NCBI GenBank assembly: GCA_003566335.1
Contig: PXDR01000202.1
Span: 1-10,877 of the forward strand
Reading direction: 5' to 3'
DNA length: 10,877 bases
Source: Cyanobacteria bacterium T3Sed10_344R1
Lineage (GTDB): Bacteria; Cyanobacteriota; Cyanobacteriia; Phormidesmidales; Phormidesmidaceae
Part shown: in pieces, positions 6,648-10,877 of the stretch
Numbering within the stretch: position 1 is the first letter of the stretch
Layout of the letters: each line of letters begins with the position of its first letter
Program-made: the position numbers and the translations under genes
The notes under the pieces: generated by a model
What the model saw: the letters and a program-made list of their open reading frames with translations, nothing else
What the model was told of the DNA's origin: nothing
Databases searched by the model: none

Positions 6648-6698
6648 CAGCAGCGGCATCCAGGCCAAGTGAACGATAGTCGTGACGGAGTGTTAGCT

Positions 6699-7334
6699 AT
6701 GAGCAATCTCTTTTCAAAACTGCGGGACTTTGTCGGGTTGAATGACCCGGCAGATTATGAATATGAATATGACGAGGTAGAAGGCGAAGAGTATCAGTCG
6801 CTCTACCAAGAAGAAAATCAGCAGCCGCAACCGATGGCGCAGCCGATGCCCCAAGCAATGCCCCAAGCCGTGGCGTCTGACGACGCTCGGGCTCGGCGAC
6901 GCCCAGTACGAGAACGGATGGTATCTTCAGACCCTGGAATGACTTCCATGAACAATGTAATTGGTATGCCTGGAGCGATTAACGGTATGTCGGAAGTAAT
7001 GGTGATGGAGCCTCGCTCCTTTGAAGAAATGCCCCAGGCAATCCAAGCCTTGCGGGAGCGTAAGTCTGTGGTTCTGAACCTAACGGTGATGGATCCTGAC
7101 CAAGCGCAGCGGGCCGTGGACTTCGTGGCCGGGGGAACCTACGCCATGGATGGTCATCAAGAGCGGATTGGCGAAAGCATCTTCTTGTTTACCCCCAACT
7201 GCGTCCAGGTCAGCACCCAGACCGACATCGACGAAGATCTGAGCGCTCCCCAGCCTCAAACCATCCCCACCCCGGCTCCGCGCCAGGCTCCCCCGACTCC
7301 CGCTTGGGCCGAACAGCAAGTTCGCATGGCTTAA
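6699..7334 (+). CDS. sepF: cell division protein SepF (Cdv2 type)
   Basis: SepF anchors and bundles FtsZ filaments at the division site; cyanobacteria, which lack FtsA, depend on it. The 211-residue product begins with a short amphipathic helix (MSNLFSKLRDFVGL, 1-14), the usual membrane-binding tip. An acidic Tyr/Glu-rich and Gln/Pro/Met-rich linker follows (about 18-95). The SepF core is at about 98-175, with EVMVMEPRSFEE, VVLNLTVMDPDQAQRAVDFVAG and DGHQERIGESIFLFTP all intact, and the tail is Pro-rich. I chose the ATG at 6699 because GGAG at 6687-6690 lies 8 bases upstream and because the membrane helix belongs at the very N-terminus; an in-frame GTG at 6636 would add 21 unrelated residues. 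It sits between pipY and proC, matching the common yggS/ylmE-sepF neighbourhood. Confidence 0.96.
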   Translation: MSNLFSKLRDFVGLNDPADYEYEYDEVEGEEYQSLYQEENQQPQPMAQPMPQAMPQAVASDDARARRRPVRERMVSSDPGMTSMNNVIGMPGAINGMSEVMVMEPRSFEEMPQAIQALRERKSVVLNLTVMDPDQAQRAVDFVAGGTYAMDGHQERIGESIFLFTPNCVQVSTQTDIDEDLSAPQPQTIPTPAPRQAPPTPAWAEQQVRMA

Positions 7335-7443
7335 ACCGGTAGCTTGACCCGCTCAATGATTTCAGGCAGAACGGGATTGGGATAAAATCCTGGGCTTGAA
7401 GGTCTGTGATCATTGTCGAACTGTTTAAAGGGACTCTGGTTAA
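7335..7443 (+). promoter_or_regulatory. sepF-proC spacer with a weak promoter candidate
   Basis: The spacer is 109 bp. A TAAAAT at 7383-7388 could be a -10, but nothing at the proper distance looks like a -35. AAAGGGA at 7427-7433 is a plausible ribosome-binding site for the TTG at 7444 (10 bases from its last base). No terminator is visible, so proC may also be read from sepF. Confidence 0.25.
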
Positions 7444-8247
7444 TTGACGTCTCAACTTGGCATCCTTGGCGGCGGGGTAATGGGGGAAGCTCTGTTATCC
7501 CGCCTTCTTAGTGCAGATATCTACAAGCCCACCCAGGTTAGGGTGAGTGATCCGAGTGAAGCGCGGCGAGCGGCGCTGGCGGATCGCTATGGCGTTGCTG
7601 TCACGGCAGATAATCAAGCGCTGGTTAATCAGTGCGAGGTGCTGCTGTTGGCGGTGAAGCCTCAAATTTTTCAGCGTGTGGTGCCGGATTTACAGGCAGC
7701 AACCACGCCCTGTCTGCTGCTGTCGATTATGGCTGGGGTGACCCTATCCCAGCTTGAGCAGGCTGTGCCGGATTGGCCAGTGGTGCGGGCGATGCCCAAC
7801 ACCCCGGCGACGGTGGGGGCTGGGATGACTGCGATCGCAGCCGGTACCCACGTCCAGCCCAATCAACTCACCCAAGCTCACCGCATCTTCGGGGCGGTCG
7901 GCCAGGTGGTCGAAGTTTCAGAATCTCTGATGGATGCGGTGACTGGGCTCTCAGGCTCTGGCCCTGCCTATGTGGCCCTAATGATTGAAGCCTTAGCCGA
8001 TGGCGGCGTTGCGGCTGGCTTACCCCGTGCGATCGCAGCCCAGCTTGCCCTCCAGACCGTACTGGGCACCGCTCAACTGATGGCCGAAACCAACCTACAT
8101 CCAGCCCTACTGAAAGATCAAGTTGCTAGTCCTGGCGGCACCACAATTGCCGGGGTGGCACAACTAGAGCGCTCAGGATTGCGATCAGCCCTGATTGAAG
8201 CAGTTCAGGCTGCCTGTGACCGATCCAAGGCGTTGGGCAATGGCTAG
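7444..8247 (+). CDS. proC: pyrroline-5-carboxylate reductase
   Basis: ProC reduces 1-pyrroline-5-carboxylate to L-proline with NAD(P)H, the last step of proline synthesis, in the cytoplasm. The 267-residue product has an N-terminal Rossmann fold with the dinucleotide loop GILGGGVMGEAL (6-17), LLLAVKPQ (67-74), the MPNTPATVGAG block (117-127), and the C-terminal dimer domain with LSGSGPAYV (169-177) and the signature DQVASPGGTTIAGV (225-238). Length is normal. The start must be the TTG at 7444: an in-frame TAA lies immediately before it (7441-7443), and the next in-frame ATG falls inside the Gly-rich loop. Nearness to a yggS-family gene is seen in many bacteria. Confidence 0.97.
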   Translation: MTSQLGILGGGVMGEALLSRLLSADIYKPTQVRVSDPSEARRAALADRYGVAVTADNQALVNQCEVLLLAVKPQIFQRVVPDLQAATTPCLLLSIMAGVTLSQLEQAVPDWPVVRAMPNTPATVGAGMTAIAAGTHVQPNQLTQAHRIFGAVGQVVEVSESLMDAVTGLSGSGPAYVALMIEALADGGVAAGLPRAIAAQLALQTVLGTAQLMAETNLHPALLKDQVASPGGTTIAGVAQLERSGLRSALIEAVQAACDRSKALGNG

Positions 8248-8289
8248 ACCTGCTTGACTCAGCCTGCGTTATTGCTAGATTGAACCCAT

Positions 8290-8330
8290 TTCTAATTCTG
8301 CCCTTAAGCTTCTAATTCTGCCCTTAAGCT
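8290..8330 (+). repeat. perfect 20-bp tandem duplication
   Basis: The 20-mer TCTAATTCTGCCCTTAAGCT occurs twice in direct succession (8291-8310 and 8311-8330) with no mismatch, and the identity runs one base further at the left. Each copy contains the palindrome CTTAAG, so the two can pair weakly. It lies 43 bp after the proC stop. It may be a recent slippage duplication or a two-site operator. Confidence 0.95.
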
Positions 8331-8346
8331 AGAGAGGCATAACTTG

Positions 8347-8396
8347 GGGGCAAATTTGGGCATCCTAAATTCAGGAGATTGGCCCAAATTTGTTCT
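8347..8396 (+). repeat. long hairpin between proC and the small membrane-protein gene
   Basis: CAAATTTGGGC (8351-8361) and GCCCAAATTTG (8382-8392) are perfect 11-bp inverted repeats around 20 bases. In RNA the stem can extend by four more pairs, three of them G-U (8347-8350 with 8393-8396). The loop holds a second small stem, TCCT/AGGA (8363-8366/8373-8376), and ATTCAG (8369-8374) could instead pair with CTGAAT (8395-8400). No T tract follows, so it is not a canonical terminator. Confidence 0.7.
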
Positions 8397-8495
8397 GAAT
8401 CTTTCAACTCAAATCCCTGGCTGATTTCCGGATAGGGTCTTTTGCCCTAGATCTCAATTTAAAGAGAAGTATCTTCAAGGAAAGAAGGAAGTGCC

Positions 8496-8798
8496 ATGGA
8501 CATTACGCGACTACTGGTTCAAGTTGTGATCGCGATCGTCTGTGCTGGGATTGCTAACCTGCTGGTTCCCCGTCGCATCCCGGGCAAAATTGTTGGCCTG
8601 GTGGTGATTGGTTTAGTGGGGGTTGTTCTGGGGGAATGGGTCGTTAATTTCCTGGCGTCAGAATATAGTTTCCAGCTTGATCTGCTGGACTATCAACTCC
8701 AGGGCGTCGCCATCATCCCAGCCATCATTGGATCGGTGATTGTGCTCTACGTGGTGACGGCGTTCCTGAGCTGGGGACGCTACGGCGGACGCGGTTAA
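8496..8798 (+). CDS. small three-helix membrane protein, GlsB/YeaQ/YmgE-like
   Basis: The 100-residue protein is almost entirely hydrophobic, with predicted membrane helices at about 6-24, 31-53 and 71-91. The Pro/Arg-containing turn PRRIPGK (25-31) and the Gly-rich second helix (GLVVIGLVGVVLGEW) resemble the GlsB/YeaQ/YmgE (transglycosylase-associated) family of small stress-linked inner-membrane proteins, whose biochemical role is unknown. The family usually has about 80-100 residues, so the size fits. The ATG at 8496 is supported by AAGGAA at 8485-8490, 5 bases upstream. A small stem, TAGGG/CCCTA (8433-8437/8445-8449), lies in its leader. It converges with plsY, with only 7 bp between the two stops. 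The family call rests on topology and a few motifs, so it is tentative. Confidence 0.7.
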   Translation: MDITRLLVQVVIAIVCAGIANLLVPRRIPGKIVGLVVIGLVGVVLGEWVVNFLASEYSFQLDLLDYQLQGVAIIPAIIGSVIVLYVVTAFLSWGRYGGRG

Positions 8799-8805
8799 TT
8801 CACGG

Positions 8806-9450
8806 TTAATTACTGTTTGCAGGCTTGGTGCCCAGCCGAGGTTCGGTGCCTGCCAGCATTCGCTCAATGTTGGTGCGGTGACGAATGATCACGTAGCATC
8901 CCCCGGCAATAGCCAGCAGTTGGAAAGGCAGGGGCTGCTGCGAAATCACCATCAAGCCCGCCGCCGATAGGGCAGCGGCAATCGAGCCTAGGGACACAAT
9001 TCGACTGCTCAGCAGCACTGTGGCGAATACCGCAGCGGCTCCTAGCCCGATCGGCCAAGAGAGGGCCAGCAGCACCCCAAGCCCTGACGCGGCGGACTTA
9101 CCGCCGGTAAAGTTAATCCAAATTGACCGGCTGTGGCCGATGATCGCCATGAGCCCTGCCAAGGTAATCACCCAGGGCAACCAGTCTGCCCCCAGGGATG
9201 TCTCAGCCAAGCCTAAAAACACGGCCTTGGCAGTTAACACTGCCAGGGCTCCTTTGACTAAATCAATCAACAAGACGGCCACTGCAGCCCCCTTGCCGAC
9301 CGTCCGCAACACGTTCGTTGCTCCGGTGCCGCCAGACCCGTGCTGACGGATATCGATGCCTTTTAATGCTCGCCCCGCTAAGTAGCCTGTGGGAATTGAT
9401 CCCAGCAGATAGGCCACCAATCCTGCCGCTATTACCGCAACCCAGATCAC
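8806..9450 (-). CDS. plsY: acyl-phosphate:glycerol-3-phosphate acyltransferase PlsY
   Basis: PlsY transfers an acyl group from acyl-phosphate to glycerol-3-phosphate, making lysophosphatidate, the first step of membrane lipid synthesis. It is a polytopic membrane enzyme with its active site on the cytoplasmic side. The three family motifs are in order, numbered from the GTG at 9450: GSIPTGYLAGR (17-27), RQHGSGGTGATNVLRTVGK (35-53) and GHSRSIWINFTGGKSAASGLG (105-125). Five or so hydrophobic segments surround them, and the C-terminal RHRTNIERML helix is present. I prefer this GTG (214 residues) because AGGGGA lies 6 bases upstream (9457-9462) and the hydrophobic helix then starts at the N-terminus. 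A TTG at 9486 would add 12 basic residues, but its AAGG is directly adjacent to the start, which is too close. Confidence 0.93.
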   Translation of the reverse strand: MIWVAVIAAGLVAYLLGSIPTGYLAGRALKGIDIRQHGSGGTGATNVLRTVGKGAAVAVLLIDLVKGALAVLTAKAVFLGLAETSLGADWLPWVITLAGLMAIIGHSRSIWINFTGGKSAASGLGVLLALSWPIGLGAAAVFATVLLSSRIVSLGSIAAALSAAGLMVISQQPLPFQLLAIAGGCYVIIRHRTNIERMLAGTEPRLGTKPANSN

Positions 9451-9598
9451 CAGCGATCCCCTCGCAATTTTCTTTTTCGGTATCAACCTTATCAGTTTTA
9501 GTTTAAGGGGATTGGCCGCAGTTTTGCGATCGCAGTTACGTTCTGTTTAGATTCAATTCATAACTTATGGGATTGATCCCTGAGATGTTTAACCAAGC
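9451..9598 (-). promoter_or_regulatory. spacer upstream of plsY
   Basis: About 150 bp separate plsY from the SRPBCC gene on the same strand. The spacer has a HIP1 octamer near 9525 and a small dyad, GGGAT/ATCCC (9569-9573/9576-9580). A TTTAACCA on the + strand (9588-9595) fits one Pho-box half but has no partner 11 bp away. I see no convincing promoter or terminator. Confidence 0.25.
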
Positions 9599-10177
9599 CT
9601 AAGCAGGTGCAGGCAACCCAGTGCTCTGCCGATAAATTGCCCTTAAATTTTCACTAAGATTTTGGCTCAGGTGGCGTTCAATTAAGCCTGCGGGCATCGC
9701 CAACGGGGGCAGCACCACCAACTCATACACCAGTTCCGTCAGGGTTGGGCTGAGAGAAACCAAATGCCAGGCTCCGTCAAACCGCTTGAAGTCTCCTTCC
9801 ACCAAGGAAAAGCCGATCTTCTGAGGAAACTGCTCGGTCATGTCTAGCACCACCCGGGCGCAGAACTTGAGATTTAAAAAGCATTGAGCCCCCACTTGTT
9901 CTAACCGAATGCCGCCCTCAGGATGGGGGATACGCTGGCTGCGGGTGAGGTTGGGCACAAACTCCGCCAGGCGGTCGTAGTCCACCAGCACCTGCCAAAT
10001 CTGCTCTGCAGCGCAGGGCACTTGAACCCGGGCCGTCAGCCGTCGCTGCCGTCCCTGCAGACGCTCGGTGACGACGTCAACGTTAGAGCCCGCAGTTGAT
10101 GCGCTTGGGGCGCTGTCTGGGGAGAGAGGCGTTGGGTCAGAAGAAGAGGTTTGGGACACGGGCACAAAAGCCGTCAA
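9599..10177 (-). CDS. SRPBCC/START-fold protein (polyketide cyclase/dehydrase, COQ10-like)
   Basis: The 192-residue protein has a Ser/Pro/Thr-rich, probably disordered first 35 residues, followed by one START-like domain. The family look is clear in LTARVQVPCAAEQIWQVLVDYDRLAEFVPNL (about 47-77: strand, helix, then the typical 'W.vL.dyd.laefvP.l'), GIRLEQVGAQ (about 89-98) and FSLVEGDFKRFDGAWHL (about 123-139). A long C-terminal amphipathic helix ends it. Such domains bind lipids or other hydrophobic small molecules in a cavity; the ligand here is unknown. Its position upstream of plsY on the same strand makes a lipid role tempting, but this is inference. An in-frame TAA lies directly before the TTG at 10177, so the start is that TTG or a GTG at codon 5 or 7; none has a good ribosome-binding site. 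Confidence 0.85.
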   Translation of the reverse strand: MTAFVPVSQTSSSDPTPLSPDSAPSASTAGSNVDVVTERLQGRQRRLTARVQVPCAAEQIWQVLVDYDRLAEFVPNLTRSQRIPHPEGGIRLEQVGAQCFLNLKFCARVVLDMTEQFPQKIGFSLVEGDFKRFDGAWHLVSLSPTLTELVYELVVLPPLAMPAGLIERHLSQNLSENLRAIYRQSTGLPAPA

Positions 10178-10471
10178 TTAAGGCTGGCTGGGGATAGTAA
10201 TTTGAATTGAGTGAAGCGGGCGTTACCTAAACCAAGTCCAGCTTAAATTGTCTTGTTTAGGGATTTTTGCGATCGCCCGTCCTGAGAATAAAACGTTACC
10301 TGGCTTTAACGGAAGTCCCAGGCTAGGTTTTGCCCGGTCAGAATGCGCTCAAAACCAGCGCTTGAAGTAAGTGGCGAGTCGGGCGGGGTGCGATCGCAGT
10401 CTTAGCGCTCACGTCTATATAGCCTTAGAGTACCCGGAGGCAGGGGCTTGATCACAGGCAACGCGGTTCGA
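10178..10471 (-). other. non-coding spacer upstream of the SRPBCC gene
   Basis: This 294-bp spacer lies between the histidine-kinase stop and the SRPBCC start, both on the - strand. It holds two HIP1 octamers (near 10269 and 10390) and a TACTAT (- strand, 10194-10199) that could be a -10, but I see no matching -35. No credible ORF, tRNA or T-tracted hairpin is visible. Confidence 0.4.
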
Positions 10472-10877
10472 CTAAGGCCGGGCCACCGGGGGCAGGGATA
10501 GGGTGAACGTCGTCTGCCAATCGTCATCTTGATTCAGGGGCTGGCTTTGGGCCGTAATGTCGCCCTGTAGGTGTTGCACCAGACACTTGACTAGCGCTAG
10601 CCCTAGCCCAGTTCCCTGCACGGCCTGCTGGGTAACCCCACTACCCCGGCGAAACTTGTCAAAGATATGGGGCAAATCGTCAGCTGAAATACCGCAGCCC
10701 TGATTACTCAGACTGAGCTGAACAGGGGTGCAGGCATCTTGGGGAGCCTGGAGAACTAAGGTCACTGCTGTTCCGGCTCGGGCGTACTTGCGGGCATTGG
10801 TCAGCAGCTCATTCAAAATCCGGCTGAGGCTGTCAATCTCAGTTTCAATCCACAGGGGGCGACTCGGCAGCACCAGC
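10472..10877 (-). CDS. C-terminal ATPase domain of a sensor histidine kinase (cut by the window edge)
   Basis: The frame is open to the last base of the window, so only the last 135 or so residues are present; the sensor and the phospho-accepting histidine lie outside. What is seen is a HATPase_c domain: N box with RILNELLTNARKYA, G1 box SNQGCGISADDL, F box HIFDKFRRG, G2 box GTGLGLALVK, and the closing strands TTFTLSLP. The G1 box begins with Asn instead of the usual Asp (DxGxG), as in the 'N.G..I' type seen in many cyanobacterial multi-sensor kinases. The short VTQQAVQ linker to G2 is compact. No response-regulator gene is visible next to it. The GTG at 10873 is merely the first in-frame start codon in the window and is not proposed as the gene start. 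Confidence 0.93.
   Translation of the reverse strand, partial: LVLPSRPLWIETEIDSLSRILNELLTNARKYARAGTAVTLVLQAPQDACTPVQLSLSNQGCGISADDLPHIFDKFRRGSGVTQQAVQGTGLGLALVKCLVQHLQGDITAQSQPLNQDDDWQTTFTLSLPPVARP

Larger units (their letters stand above)
6229..6698 (+). other. 470-bp non-coding spacer and long structured leader of sepF
   Basis: This is the only spacer over 300 bp. It begins with a HIP1 palindrome (6242-6253), then an AT-rich block with a T7 run (6291-6297) that could end the pipY transcript. After a possible promoter at 6337 the remaining 350 bases hold several inverted repeats: a 9-bp stem 6358-6366/6389-6397, a 9-bp inverted repeat 6434-6442/6490-6498, a 6-bp stem 6516-6521/6532-6537 and a 4-bp stem 6539-6542/6549-6552. 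There is no credible long ORF. It may be a regulatory 5' untranslated region or may hold a small RNA; I recognise no known RNA family. Confidence 0.5.

Noticed and set aside
9020..9346. A 108-codon + strand ORF opposite plsY
   Set aside because: It is fully antisense to the conserved PlsY motifs and has a low-complexity Ala/Pro composition; it is a shadow.

Overview
The window reads as a chromosomal, housekeeping segment of a cyanobacterium, probably a filamentous or Leptolyngbya-like lineage (the genus is a guess). The evidence is a clear pipX gene, whose product is the cyanobacterial partner of PII and NtcA; roughly a dozen GCGATCGC (HIP1) octamers spread over both genes and spacers; a cyanobacterial-type SepF; and the weak Shine-Dalgarno signals and non-ATG starts common in the phylum. 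There is no transposase, integrase, CRISPR array, rRNA or convincing tRNA.

Layout on the + strand: the 3' end of an unrecognised gene (1-249); a Uma2-family (DUF820) nuclease-like gene; der, a double-GTPase for ribosome assembly; an EcfT/CbiQ-type membrane component; and a chorismate-binding enzyme (PabB/TrpE family). The chorismate enzyme most likely starts at a TTG that overlaps the stop codon of the EcfT gene. After a 205-bp spacer with a possible promoter come pipX and pipY (the nitrogen-signalling pair), then a 470-bp structured spacer, sepF (FtsZ-ring anchor), proC (last step of proline synthesis) and a small three-helix membrane protein of the GlsB/YeaQ type. On the - strand, convergent with these, are plsY (glycerol-3-phosphate acyltransferase), a START/SRPBCC-fold lipid-binding-like protein and the C-terminal ATPase part of a sensor histidine kinase cut by the window edge.

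The genes work together in recognisable groups. pipY (YggS/YlmE family), sepF and proC sit near each other in many bacteria (yggS-proC in Proteobacteria, ylmE-sepF in Firmicutes); here the cyanobacterial pipX heads the group and links it to nitrogen/carbon balance.

I found no convincing undescribed system built from proteins. The most interesting signals are non-coding. They are the long sepF leader, with a 9-bp stem at its start, an inverted repeat with two possible partners and a Pho-box-like pair of 8-bp repeats at 11-bp period; an exact 20-bp tandem duplication next to an 11-bp perfect inverted repeat after proC; a hairpin between pipX and pipY; and a dyad upstream of pipX. All of these were found by eye and have not been tested statistically.
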